A program made the position numbers and the translations under genes. This document shows, piece after piece, positions 34,605-46,894 of a DNA stretch of 64,000 nucleotides; the stretch's first letter is position 1, and each line of letters begins with the position of its first letter. The notes under the pieces were generated by a model. The model did no database searches, was not told the origin of the DNA, and worked only from the letters and a program-made list of their open reading frames with translations. The DNA comes from Tetrapyrgos nigripes (lineage: Eukaryota > Basidiomycota > Agaricomycetes > Agaricales > Campanellaceae), in the NCBI GenBank assembly GCA_013368315.1, contig JAACJM010000031.1:434001-498000 (forward strand), written 5' to 3'.

Positions 34605-34765
34605 CTGTACCACGCTCATACTACACTTGCACCTCACCCACACCTCACCTGTACCCATCTGCACATCACCTGTACCTACCCACACCTAACCCACACCTCT
34701 CCTGCACTGCACCTGTACCTCCCACACCTGCACCAACCCACACCAGGACCACACTTGCACCTCTT
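34605..34765. repeat. CACCTGYAC-type low-complexity tract
   Basis: A degenerate tandem array of CCCACACCT / CACCTGYACC units directly to the right of the long-inverted-repeat element. Confidence 0.75.
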
Positions 34766-34972
34766 TTGCCTTCACTACAGTGTTTCTATACCCAATTAAC
34801 ACTGGGAATTCTTGATAGAAAACGTACATAAAGGTGAACAGTGCTTCATTTCAATTGTAGCAACTGATTCTTATACTTGACTTTCCCTTTTTTGATGGTT
34901 TATGGTTCAGGATCCCTGAGTCTATAGAGCTACTAACCTACTTATACATGGCCAGAATCCATTCTGAAATGA

Positions 34973-35625
34973 TGTTAAGTCTGGGTGGATCCTAGTGCTA
35001 GGAAACACTATGGACCCAGGTGGAGGTCTTTAGGAAAGAATGGAATGATGATGAATCTGGATGGAACTGGACAGGAAGGGAATAGACAGGAAGAGTGAGG
35101 ATCCAGTTGGAACAACCAGGAAGTCAAGACAGAAAGTCAATGGCACTATTAGTACCACCTCACTGGTTGTCTAACAGAATCAATTGGAAAGGATAGGAGA
35201 CCAGCTAAATCGATTTTAGACTTAAGCTATCTACTACAAAGTTGCTAGCTTAAGTACTACATCAGAAGTGTATGGAATGAGATAGGGAACTATCAGAAAT
35301 GAATATGGAAACTACTGGAAAAGGTAAAGACAAAGGGAAATGCTCAATTTCCTATCATCACGTGGAAACCCTTTGGAAAGAAAAGGAAGGGGAGCACATG
35401 GTGCTATGAGATATGAAGTGGAAATGTGAGAAATATGAATGCAAGCTGTCTGGTTAGTATCTGATATGACTCAGATAGGATCCGATGGGAAATGTGAACT
35501 AAACAGATTTGTGGCAACTCAGAAATGAATTGGAAATGAATTGGAAATGAAATGGAATGAAAGGGAAGAGTTGGAAAGTATTTGGAAGCAGTCAGAAGAA
35601 GTTATGGAAAGGCACAGGCTTTACA
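34973..35625 (-). repeat. 3' LTR of the gypsy-1-type relic
   Basis: 653 bp, TGTTAAGTCT...CTTTACA. It keeps the ACTTAAGCTA...TAGCTTAAGT hairpin and the ATTTTAGACTT segment of gypsy-1. Confidence 0.9.
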
Positions 35626-35911
35626 GTATCCCCCTCTTAGGCCTTGAGCCCTTGAGAGGCATGGAAAAGAGTAGGGTTTGTAAGGAAATGAAGTTACGAA
35701 ACAATAGAAGTAAAAATAGAAAAAGGGTTGACCCCAGAACAGAACAATAAGAAATGGAAATATAATGGAAATAATCAGAAAGGTGTTGGGTTACTGGATT
35801 TGGAAACAGATGGATCAAAAATGCATAAACAAATGCAAATGGTCTGTGCACAGTTTTGGGTCCTACAAATATGGATAGGGTCAGGAAAGTCTGGATAGTA
35901 ACTTCATCACA

Positions 35912-36963
35912 ATGATGTCCACTTCTACCAGTCCTACTACCACCAGCCCTGCTACTCCTTCCTCTTTCCAGTTCATGGTTGCCCCTGCCCCTCATGTCCC
36001 TATCGATGTTGCCACTCGCCTCCATGAATTCCTGCAAGAGTGGGAAAATGACAACCCTAAACCACAAGTTCCTCCAGAGCCTGTCATTCCTGTCAATAAA
36101 CCACATGTTGGTAACAGGGTGGAAAAGGCCACAATCAATGTGGAAAATAAAGTTGGTGAGTACTTCTGAGAGGCGTGGATTCATCCAGGTTCTGATGGAA
36201 TTTTTTCTAGCCACTGATGTCTATAATGCTTTGCACAAAGCATATGTGAAGGCTATGGCATCAAAGGAGGATTGGGAGGATGACCAGAATGCAGTGGAGG
36301 CTGGAAAGAAGATGGAGTTGGAAGAGGAAGAGGCGAGGTTGCTTCGGGAATGGACAGAAGAGACTAGGAAGTATGAGGCATGGCAGAAGGTGATGGCGGT
36401 TTTGCACAGGAATGCGGAGAGGCAAAGGTCTGGTGGGGAAGAAGAGGGAAATGTAGCGGGACTGTCAGAAAAGGCAAAGGGAAAACAGCCAGCAGGAGCA
36501 GAGCTGGCAAGTCCTCATGCACCTCAGCAAAGGAGAGTAGAGGAGGATAGTGGAAACGAGTCAGAGAACGAGGTCAATGAAGGGGATGCAATCAGTGTGG
36601 AAGGCATGGAATCCCATGCATCTCCAATGGACATGGGAAGACTGCTTGCAAAGGTTGTGCTGACACCAAGAGCAGGTGCAGCTTTACTGGTCAGGCTGAG
36701 CTGTTTCCCAACACCTCCCTCCTCATTCTAATCCAACTTGCACAGCTCAATCGCCTTATAAGGATCAGAGACACCATGGATGTGATCATGAAACACTTCA
36801 AGATCGACATGAAGGAAGTGGCAGCAGATGCATGGAGTGCCAATGAGGAGAGGCTGATGTCTATTGGGGATCTGGCAGGAAAAATGAAAGGAAAGGGGAA
36901 AAGCAAGGGATCAGCCAGAATGAAGAGAGGGAAGCTGAAGTCCAAGGCTACTGTGGAGGACTA
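35912..36963 (+). pseudogene. Diverged copy of the gypsy-1 antisense gene
   Basis: Same position and strand relative to the LTR as 4750-5780. Recognisable parts are an N-terminal exon (35912-36160), the charged helix (about 36230-36430), a Lys-rich low-complexity segment, a six-cysteine cluster at about 36576-36690 with the same C-x2-C-x6-C-x9-C-x2-C-x6-C spacing, and the helical/Lys-rich C-terminus to 36963. The cluster lies in a different frame from the preceding ORF, and the second intron seems to be lost, so this copy is probably not functional. Confidence 0.7.
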
Positions 36964-37211
36964 GGAATGAGTCAGGGAAGCATGGACATGGACTTGTAGA
37001 TTTATTGTATATAGACTTTGCATGTAATGGATACTCAACTGGACCCGGATGGGCACAAATTTTCTTGGAGTTTTTCAAAGTGTGAATAAGATCAGGACCA
37101 AAAGGAAGTATGAATCGAGTGCATGTAATGCAATCATAAAATGGAAATGACTTGGAAATGGTAGAGACAAATGAGACAGAGATGGAGAAAGTGAAAAGCG
37201 CTCAGAAGCAA

Positions 37212-38026
37212 TTATAATGGAAGTGGACTGGGTTTTGTCAGATTCTTCTTGTGAAAGTCTGCAATAGCTTCATCGGCAGTAAGTTCATCCACCAGAATCC
37301 ATGAGAATTCCTTGTTGGTGCCCTCGTAACCAGACCACTGTACCATGTATAAGAGAGGACATTTCTGGCAGTGCCAATTGATTTTCAAGTCTAAGATTTC
37401 AGTGATCTCATACTGGAGTTCACCTTCAATCTCAACTGGAGCTGGTGGGTCCAGGTGTTGATTCAGAATGGTGTTGGGAACAGCAGATTCAAGTTGGGAC
37501 ACATGGAAGACAGGATGGATAGCGCAGAGATAGTCAGGAAGCTTTAGGGTATACGACAGAGAGCTAGGACAAGCAATGACTTTGAAAGGACCTAGGAACT
37601 TTTCGGAAAACTTCAGAGTAGGTTGGGTAGTCTTTATATGTTTGGCTGACACAAAGACTTCGGAACCAATAGGGATATCCGGTAAATCCAGACGACATTT
37701 ATCGGCCTGAACTTTGTAGTGTTTCTGAGCTTCTCAGATCTCATCCCAGAGGGAAGTATGAAGTTCCTCAAGATTGATGACGAAATGCCAGGCACACTCA
37801 GAAGCGAGGTTGTAGTCCGGATGTACTGTGAGGTTTGGATGGAAACCCTTGTTTGTGAAGAAATGAGTGATTCTGGTGGAAGCGTTCAGAGCATTGTTGT
37901 AAGCGAATTCAGCAATGGGAAGTAGGGAGGACCAGTTGTCCTGTTGATAGGAGCAATAGATCTGGATGTATTGCTCAAGTGTTTGGTTGGTATGCTCAGT
38001 CTATCTGTCAGCTTCTGGGTAGATGG
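37212..38026 (-). pseudogene. Integrase C-terminus and chromodomain of the relic
   Basis: 37652-37212 is open and reads LKFSEKFLGPFKV, HPVFHVSQLE and a chromodomain (YEITEILDLK, YMVQWSGYEG). Upstream the integrase continues to about 38026 but has a TGA near 37738 where gypsy-1 has arginine. It ends abruptly in the block equivalent to HPEADGQTERTNQ. Confidence 0.85.
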
Positions 38027-38032
38027 GTAGAT

Positions 38033-38335
38033 GAAAGAGGTGTGGGCCAGTGCCCAGGTGTGGCGAGTATGTGGCTGGAAGGAAATGTTAAAAATACAAG
38101 AAGAAAAAAAAACACAAATAAAATGTAGCCTTTTTTAACTTGTGAAGAGGATGAAAGAAGAGAAAAAGGTCAGTGAGTGAAAAGTACAGTAACGGGTGAA
38201 AAGGAGCTTGATAAAAAGGGCAAGTGACAGAAAAGGACGGACAGGAAAAATCGAGAGGCTTTTGACATAGCCACACGCAGAAACTGAGTATAAAGAACTC
38301 GTCCTCATTTCATTCAGCCTCGTAATCTTGGAAAA
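38033..38335. repeat. Repeat fragment: GTGTGGGCCAGTG block and motif copy 4
   Basis: 38040-38085 matches the block at 16376-16425, and 38267-38327 matches the CCACACGCAGAAA...CCTCGTAAT motif. This is a shortened version of the unit that spans 16376-17175, without the protein-coding middle. Confidence 0.6.
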
Positions 38336-38584
38336 GATGAGCTATAAAGGAAGAGGGATATCTCTAGGATCCTCGCCATTCAATATTAAAGCCTTGCAAA
38401 CCATGGATACATTTTTTTTTGATGGGGATCCTGTTGTTTCGAAGCCCTTTCATCAATCCATTTGAACTACTGAACCAGAACATTGTGAGTCCATCAAAGA
38501 ATCATTATTACTCTACTGTTCAGTTCAAGGTCAAATTTCCCTCCTACTTATGTATACTAGCAGTAAGGACTCAGACCCTCTGCA

Positions 38585-40196
38585 ACCTCAATTCCACATT
38601 CAGGATGTCCACCTCATTGCTTGCCACTGGCACTGTTACACGACTCTCTGAGTCAGGTGTACAGCTCCTCTAAACAGTAGTGTCTCTTGTGATTAGCTTC
38701 CAGCGAATATTCAGGTTGTAGAAGAGCATCAATGAATAGACACGGCCAATACAGTAGTCAAATATCAAGGTGACTTCAATCCAAAAGTTCAATAAGGCCA
38801 AATGACAATGTCCCATGACAATGGAAATGAGGGGAGAGAAAATAGGATATAGTAAGTCTGGATATCAGCCACAAAAGCTATAAGAGTTACCACTGCAATA
38901 AGAGCAGTGAAAGAGCTGGTTTTGAGTGCGAGGGTTGCTAGACAGTGAACGAGTCTGAACAGAATTTGTTCATCTTCTTAAGCTAATCATTACAGAATTT
39001 GCCAAGTGGAAAGGGCACTCACTTGGATGAAGACCTGAACATCCTATCATGTTCAGTCACTTGATAATATAAGACAAAGAGTAGGGCAATCAATAGGTCT
39101 GCCACCATTGTAGTTGATAACCACAAACTATTGTAAGGAATAATGGGATAGGTTTGTGAGGTACGAGACACCACACAGAGCTTGAAAGTACTTACATCAC
39201 CGCAGGTAAGATTTGTGTACATAGAACGTTACTTTGCGATTGGAAAAGAATGGTAATGGTGGTGAGGTACAATGTACTTGCCAGAATTATAATTATTGAG
39301 CATTATGTATTTCATGATCAAGGCCAGCTACTCTGAAGCTTGAAGACAGTACTTACTGACGAGAGTATCACAAGTCCTGCGGCACTTGTAAGCACTTTTC
39401 TTCATGTTCTTCAACCAAGCAAAATAGGTCAGATAATGAGTTGAATGCAGATGAACTCAAAACATACTTACAAGGACCAATATCTATGCAACATGAATGC
39501 CTGCACGATTGATGCAGAGATACCAGTGGAAGCCAAGTATATGCTTTTAGGCCTGGGCAATCACCGAACAGTAAGTTCATCAGTATGATGAGTAAGTTAT
39601 TTGAATGGCGTTTCATTTTACTAAAATCATTTCCTTAGCTTACCATGGTTGCGTTTGTAGAGCACCTATGTTTCCTGTGCCACCCATGCATAGAGTCAGC
39701 TTCAAAGTTACTTACCATTTTCTTGAATTGAATTTAAAATAATAAAAAACACCTACCTTGAAAGGTGACAGCATTCTAATATATTCCATCCAAACGATTT
39801 GAGAAAAATCAGGCGCCGACAATATGGTGCAACTGTGCAAATGTGCGACTCACCAGGTAGACATCAGTGCATTCTGCGATTAATACATACTTATATGTCA
39901 GTGCTTATACGAATTACGTGTACGATTGGCCTCAAGAGTCCAACTCGAGATGAGGCCCAGGCTCTGACTCTGAAAACCATAAACTGTTCAGGACAAACCT
40001 GTTACTCACCCAATCAATCACTAACACAAACAACATCAGATTCAACCATGTTCCTATGAGCGTTGGCCTGTTTCCCGACGATAAACGATGGTCGGTGTGC
40101 ATCAGCAATGAGACAAAACTTTGAGTGTCTAGATAATAGTAGTAGGTACTACACGTACCCAATGACTTTGTGCAGATTAGTAGGAGTGGCATCCAT
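38585..40196 (-). pseudogene. DUF6534-like copy C
   Basis: Start ATG 40196 and most exons align with the intact copy, including MVADLLIALLFVLYY at 39050-39110 and the RTSQTYPIIPYNSLWLS block. Most of exon 3 is deleted (only its last ~30 bp remain near 39885), and the final exon has a TAG at 38670-38672 where another copy has CAG. CpG decay is heavy. Confidence 0.78.
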
Positions 40197-40799
40197 GGCA
40201 ATGTTTGGCCCCACCATTTACAGTTCCCAGCAGGACTAAGCTTCGGCTTCGTTGAATCCAACTTTGCTTCTTTGTTCAATGCAGCACTCGGCAAGTGATG
40301 GGATTGGGCTCTGGCTTTCCGGTCAAAGAGGGAGATGCTCTGTAGGTAGAAGGAACAAAAGACTATGTAGGCAGGCGAGGGAAGGAGAGAATATGTAGCT
40401 AGAGACAAGAGTTATTTGCGTTAGTAACGCTAGTGCATTTTGAAAATCAACAGTCACCTTTCAACGAGTACATACTGCGTGTCAATAGTAAATCAAGTAC
40501 TAATTCATACCTCCTATTAGACTGCAGGCTAGCACGGTTTTTCGAGTTCCTTGATCTGGTTGTGGATCTGGAATGCAGTCCAAAGTTTTCAAGTTGAACG
40601 TCAGTTTAACGCCTAGGAATGTTGAACTTTAGGGGAGAGCCAGAGGGGAGATGTGGTTGCTACATCATGATGCAGCTTCACCCCTAGAGTGTTGGAGATC
40701 CAGCCTACGGCTGCAATTACAGACAGGGGGAATGTACTTGAGTTGTATGTACATAGCTGGGCTCCTGGTTCGATTTACTGAATGCATGTGACTTAAATT
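40197..40799. other. Upstream region and unassigned sequence
   Basis: 40200-40500 holds the conserved promoter-like region of this family (compare 28640-28940). 40500-40800 contains no recognisable feature. Confidence 0.4.
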
Positions 40800-41110
40800 C
40801 AGCCCATCGCGACATTCTGCAGGGTCTTACAGTATTACTAGGCCTTACTAGGGTCTAATCATTGATAACCACTGGCACGACCTGCTGGGTAAGGGGAACG
40901 GGGAATGGGGAAAACAGTTAAGTTTGTGAGCTACGAGTTCTCATCATCCCCGGGCCCACAGAGTGCTTGAAGACTTCAGATTTAAGAACGTGAATGTACT
41001 TACATCAGTTTCACCGCAGGCAAGGCTGGTGTATGTGAATTTTGAACCTGGGCTAAGGGATCGGAAACAAATGATGGTGCTGAGGCAGTACAAGGTACTT
41101 GGGAGCTTCA

Positions 41111-41478
41111 TGTTGAATTGGCGCATTCAGTTGCAGCCATCAACGTCATCTATGTAGAACAATAGTAGTAGTTATAAATAGAACAATAAGATTATATAAA
41201 CAATAAATGTAGTACGACAATAGTGTACGAAACCAGCATTGTACTATCAAGTACAATAGAATCTTATTGTTACTCTAGTATTAGTTTACATGTATTTGTA
41301 CATCCTCAAAGGTATATAAGGACTCGTAGATAGTCCTCCAAATAACAAGTTTTATACTTAACTCACATTGCTCAATAAGCCTCTTACAAGCCTTACAAGC
41401 TACTCTCTATCCACAGGTAAGTTGTGTAGTTGCCACTGCGTTTAGTAGTGTACAGGACTGTACCATGCCTGCTTCACA
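41111..41478 (+). repeat. copia 5' LTR
   Basis: TGTTGAATTGGC...GCTTCACA. It contains a TATA box (TATATAAG, 41313-41320) and a GTAAGT just after CTCTATCCACAG. Confidence 0.95.
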
Positions 41479-41490
41479 GGTTATGGGCCC
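41479..41490 (+). promoter_or_regulatory. copia primer-binding site, half-tRNA type
   Basis: GGTTATGGGCCC directly after the LTR. Its complement GGGCCCATAACC is the anticodon-stem sequence of eukaryotic initiator tRNA-Met, the priming mode known for Drosophila copia and Ty5 (a cleaved half tRNA). It is not complementary to a tRNA 3' end. Confidence 0.8.
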
Positions 41491-41774
41491 CGAAGGCCCT
41501 TGGGAGCGCCTTCCATGGCTGCAAACCATAGACTTCACATACTACCTGGATGGCGCCTTCATGGCAGCCTGTGGCGCCCTTTGTGGCAGCCTGCGTCGCC
41601 TTTAATGGCTTGACGATATGTCCAGCTGCAGTTGTTGACGATCTAGGGGAGTAGTCACTGTCATGGCGCGTTCATCGCTGCCTCTCTTCACTTTCGCATG
41701 GCGCATTTATTGCTGCCTTCTTATGCTGCATATGGATAAATGCTGACAGTTGACCTTCCCAGAACTTATCAAAG
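41491..41774 (+). repeat. copia leader with degenerate GGCGCCTTCATGGCAGCC repeats
   Basis: The leader before gag-pol contains several imperfect direct copies of GGCGCCTTCATGGCAGCC / GGCGCATTTATTGCTGCC. A related CCTTCCATGGCTGC sequence recurs after the pol stop (55540-55580). Confidence 0.6.
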
Positions 41775-44700
41775 ATGTCTTCCAACGTTTTGATGACCAC
41801 TGTCCCCGTCTTCTCCGGTGTTGATTTCAACATCTGGGCCAACATTCTTCTCTCCTGGCTCCAGGCCACCGGACTTAGTTCAGTCCTTGGCTCTGATCGC
41901 CCTAGTGATGCCGAAGTGAGTACCGTCTCCCCTCTATCTGCTGAAGATACGGCGGCTCAAGCTGAGGCTATCACGGCGGCTCTAAAGAAACAGGCCGACT
42001 GGGATGAGAAGAACGATAAGGCCATTGGGTCAATCAAGCTTCGTCTTTCTCCTGCTATTCGTCAGAAGACACTTGGTATGACTAGTGCCAAAGAAATTTG
42101 GACTACTCTCAAAACTACCTACGGGAAACCTGGTGTTTCCGCAGTCTACACTGACTTTAAACATGCCACTTCCATCATCATTCCTAACGACGCTAATCCT
42201 AGTGCTGCGGTCGAGCTTATTCGCATGCACTTCGATAGGGTTAGTACCGCTGGTATCCCTACTGATACTACCGACTCCTCATCTCCAAACATTTCCCTTA
42301 CGAAAATCCCCAATTTCCTCATCGTCATGTTCATCATATCGAGACTCCCTCCCAGATATGAGTATCTCATCAATCAATATACTCAATGTTCTATCTCACA
42401 AACTGACAATCAAAATCTTGATGAACTGCAAAGCGAGATTGTCAATATCTGGGAATCTCGCCAAGGGGCTTTGAAGGGAAAAGCACATGCCAACCGTCTT
42501 TCAGCTGTCAAGCGAAAGGACGGTAATCCTAGTTTCCAACAGCAGCAGCAGCAGCGCCCTAGTGGCAGCAGCAGCGGTGCTAATGGAGATAATAAAGGAA
42601 AAGGCAAGGGAAAGGGAAAGGGCAAAGCTCATTTCCGTCGAGGAGGTCGAGCTGGAAAGAACGAACAGGCCAAGAGACAGGGCCAGGCACATCTCGTTCA
42701 TGGGGATATGTCTCCCATGATGCACACAGTCACCTTTGTCGACACGCCCGCTGCAGTTGATACCCGTAAGCCATTCTTTGTGGAAACGGAAAAGCCTTTT
42801 GACGCCTTTTTCACAGGTACCAAAAGAGCTATCAAACTTGCACGCGATATTGGTGCGAAACCATCTGGTGAGACTGTTGCTGCTCTTGAGGATGTAGTCA
42901 TGTCTCACCCTGATCTTTCCTCTTTCACTCCCCTTACCCCTGCTCCTCGTCCCAAACGCACTCTCACGGAACGCATCTATTGGAATAATCTCCAATCATC
43001 TTCTGATGGTTGGGGATGTAATGACAACTGGAATGATGCCTTCACTCGTTCGGTCAGAACTCAGACCGATCCAGATGCCAATATGGGATGCGCTCAGGAA
43101 GAAGATGCCAATTGGAACGAGGACACTCTGGTGAACACTTCGGAACTCGGAAGTGTGTTTGGCTCCATGACGATGGAGTCAGGTGTAAAGGTGCCGCAGG
43201 ACACAAGGACCCCTGTTCCACTTATCGACCGACTTGCCTCGGATCCTGCTGCCGAGATAATGGAGTGCGGAATTCACCTTGGGGAGAGATTCCAGAATCC
43301 CGAGGACCCTCTTCACATCTATGGGGAAGGAGCAACTCCATTCCGAGCAGTAGTGAACGCCTGTGCATCAACGGGCACTCTTTCTCTGGTCCAACGCCTT
43401 GCTGCCGTCCGCAGCAAGATGCAAAGTGGCTCACTGCCTGCACATCCCAGTGGCACAACCACTCAGTCCTTACCCTCCAGCCGTGTTGCAAGTCCAACAC
43501 CTGGAACGAATTCAACAGGATGGGAATGGCTAACTCCTCATCTCGAAAACGAGGATGGAAGGTACGACGAGCTGCTCGATTGGCAGAGAAACGCAACAGT
43601 CAGAATGGGAGGAATGGAAATGGAGGAGGAATTACCATCCAGGGTCCCGACTCCGAGTTCAATGCCAGAACTCCAGAGCGTGTCTCCAAGCCTATCCAGC
43701 ACCAGCAACCTCGAGTATATGTCGACTCCGCGATCGCTCAGCAGGATGAGCCACTCTACAGATCCTGGAGAGGCAACTTCGTCAGCGAGTATTGCCGCAG
43801 TAGGGGCATGGTCAGACGGAATTCCAAGCCCAAGACCTTCTACACCCGCCATGGTTATCGGCAGTGCCGCAAATAATTATGGTTGGTCCCTAGATTCTGA
43901 GGTGTCTGGCATGGACAACGGTTATCTCAGGTCAGATCTCACTTCTGATCTTATGAATAAAAGTACTGATGCGCTTTTTCCAGCAGCTCGTAATATGGAA
44001 GCAGGTTCTTCATGTATATATTTATTACATACCGCTCCTCTGGGTTTAACAACCCCTTTTATTTATAATGAACTGTACACTAGCCCTGGCGGCAACAATA
44101 AATATTTATGTGCCTGTGGCACTTTGTTTTCATTATGCCAGAAGTGTAAGAAGAAGAGATCTGATACTGTCAAAATCCACTTCAGTGATGGATGGTTACT
44201 TGACTCTGGAGCATCAGCGCATTTTACGTTCGACATCAATGACTTTGTTGAATTGAGTTATATAAAACCAATTCCAGTGAAAACTGCCAATGGATTCACG
44301 AATATTCGTGCATCCGGAACAGTCCTGATCTCTCAACGTAAAAGAGTTATGAAATTAGATCCAGTCTATTACATTCCCGATCTAAATCAACGACTCTTAT
44401 CTGTCGGTCAATTCTTAAATGACAACACGCTTATGTGCAGTAACTCCGATCATATCACCATTTCGAGAAATACAACATTCTTGACTTTCTCAAAGCGTAT
44501 ACCGGAAGAAACGCTATACTATCTTCCACACAAATCGAAAATTGTCGCTTCTAAAGCCAATCTTTTGATTTATCTTATCAACTATGAGATCTTACATCGT
44601 CGTATAGGGCATCCCTCTCATGATGTTCTAAAACATATCCGACAACACACCCTTGGCACTCCTGAATTCATCATTCCGAAGGAGCTTCCTTTGTGCAAAG

Positions 44701-46363
44701 GCTGTCTTGAAGGCAAAACTCCCAAACAGGCTTACCCTCCTAACCAACGACGTGCTACTCGTCCTTTCCAAATTATCCATACGGATTTGAAGGAATTCCC
44801 CACGATCTCTTACCACAAGTACAAGTATATAATCGTCTTCTTTGATGATTACACTTCAGATGCTTGGGTACGATTTCTTAAAGACAAAAAACAACCACTA
44901 ACTGCCACTCGCCAGTTTCTTGCGATGGTAGAAACTCAATATAAGACGAAAGTCGAACAGTGGATGTCTGATATGGGTGGTGAATTCATCAAAGGCACCT
45001 ACTGAGAAATGTTACTCGAGAAGGGTATTAGAATCCTTAAAAGTGCACCATACATTCATCAACAGAATGGTCGAGCGGAGCGCTTTATACGCACCCTAAT
45101 GGATAAGGCACTGGCAATGATGAAGCTAGCATGTCTACCTGAATCTTGGTGGGAATATGCTGTCTGTCATGGATTATATGTCTATCAACGTACTCCCTTA
45201 CGACGACACAAATGGATAACTCCATTTGAAATGCTTGAAAAGGAAAAACCGCGTATCGATCATTTGCGAGTTTTTGGCTGTGGAGCTTATGTCTTTAAAC
45301 CCGAGGAAACTCGAAAGAACAAACTCGCTTCCAAGTCAGAACTCATGACGTATCTTGGTGTAGCACCGGGAGAATGTGGAAATCTTTTCATGCATACAAA
45401 CAATGCGGAATTTACATCCCCGCAAGCCGTGTTTGAGGAAGACTTCTTTCCTCGATGTAAAACTCAATCTCGTGGTTCGAAACAACTTCCTATTGAGTCG
45501 TCGCAAAGCGATGACACTCCTCTACCACAACCAATCCCTGACGATGATGATGAAGATTTTGATCATCGTCCTCCTCGCATCCCTTCCATAAGGAGACCTG
45601 ATCAGCTTCGTGACAACGAACCTGAACAGGATCCGCCGCCTTCATCCCTGGATAGTGACTTAGAACCTAGAAGGCCTATAACGCCACCTCCAAGGGAGAC
45701 ACCACCTCCTGAGGCACCTCGAAAAGTCACTAGACCAAGACGGAATTACGGAGAACCAACACGTAGAAGCGAGCGTGTTAGTGAACCAAACAAACGGTAC
45801 GGAGATAAACACCCTGTACAAGTTACACGCGATCTTGAACCTCAAATCACAGCTGATAAAAGAGCGGAAGCAAAAGCTAAAGCAGAGAGAGACGCTCGGA
45901 GAGAAAACCGACGTCAACAAGCTGCAGAGCAACAGGTTCCCGGACCTAGTTCTGCATCCGGAAGCGCATCCCAGGGGGAGCAGCAAGCCGAGAGTGATGA
46001 CTCTGCACGCCCTGAATCAGAAGAAATGGCAGAACCATGCTGGGAAGGGGGAGTATCTATAAACTTCTTGCTTAAGCAGGCAGTTGCTCCTGGGGAAATC
46101 GATTCCCACTTGCTTATTCAGAAAGTTACTTCGAAGAATGATGAGAATCAACCGAATGTTCGTAATATTCACGAATGGACATTCAAAGATATTGCTCGCT
46201 TACCTATAGCTGAGCAGGAGGAATGGAAAGTCACTTGCCGCGAAGAACTAGAGGCTCTTCGCAAGCGCGACACCTATGAATTGGTCGAAAGACCTACAGA
46301 TAGGAAAGTCATCAAAAACTGATGGGTCTTCGACATCAAGTCTGATGGTCGTAAAAAGGCAAG

Positions 46364-46837
46364 TGTCATGAATCGCCTCCCGTCTCTTTGATTCCCTCTT
46401 CATTTCCTTCTACTACCTATCCACTTCTATTCACTGTTCTATCACCTTCCATAAACCCATAAACACTAATTACTTCTCATCATCGTCCATCCCAATCTAT
46501 GACTCACTTCTCCGCTTCCTTTATCTCCATGGACATTCTCACACATATACTTCTTTACTTGACTCACATTCTTATCTCCTCCGATCCCTAGGCTCCATGG
46601 ACATTCTCACATATTCATTCCTCTCTTATATATATCTTAGATCTCGTAGCTAGATTCCTTAGTCTGTTCTCTTCGTCTCCACTCCGCTCCTAGTACAGTG
46701 CAGTGTTGAGCATAGTCAGCTACTCGATCCCTTTCGTCTCCATTATCCTTTCTCTATCTCATCTCATTGTAACTTGCCAAATCTATCTGTTCATTGTGTG
46801 ACTTGGGTGGTTTTGCTAAGTGACAACGTTCTTGACA
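46364..46837 (+). repeat. gypsy-2 5' LTR
   Basis: TGTCATGAATCGCC...CGTTCTTGACA. TATATATA lies at 46628-46635, about 33 bp before AGTCTGTTC (46661-46669), the probable transcript start region. Confidence 0.95.
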
Positions 46838-46840
46838 CTT

Positions 46841-46849
46841 GAACAGACT
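46841..46849 (+). promoter_or_regulatory. gypsy-2 primer-binding site, possible self-priming
   Basis: GAACAGACT, three bases after the LTR, is the exact complement of AGTCTGTTC at 46661-46669 in the LTR. That position is where transcription should begin given the TATA box. No tRNA match is apparent. Confidence 0.5.
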
Positions 46850-46894
46850 CTCTTACACCCACCTCACAAACAAACCTCGCACAGAAATCTTTAA

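Larger units (their letters stand above)
34973..38026 (-). mobile_element. Decayed, truncated gypsy-1-type copy (relic)
   Basis: 3' LTR at 34973-35625, then the same polypurine tract, the antisense gene remnant and the chromodomain/integrase end in the gypsy-1 order. It breaks off at about 38026 inside the integrase, so gag, protease, RT and the 5' LTR are missing. Compared with gypsy-1, most CpG positions are TpG or CpA. Confidence 0.9.

Noticed and set aside
42501..42995. Minus-strand ORFs under copia gag (and similar shadows under all element ORFs)
   Set aside because: They are complements of strongly biased coding sequence and carry no motifs.
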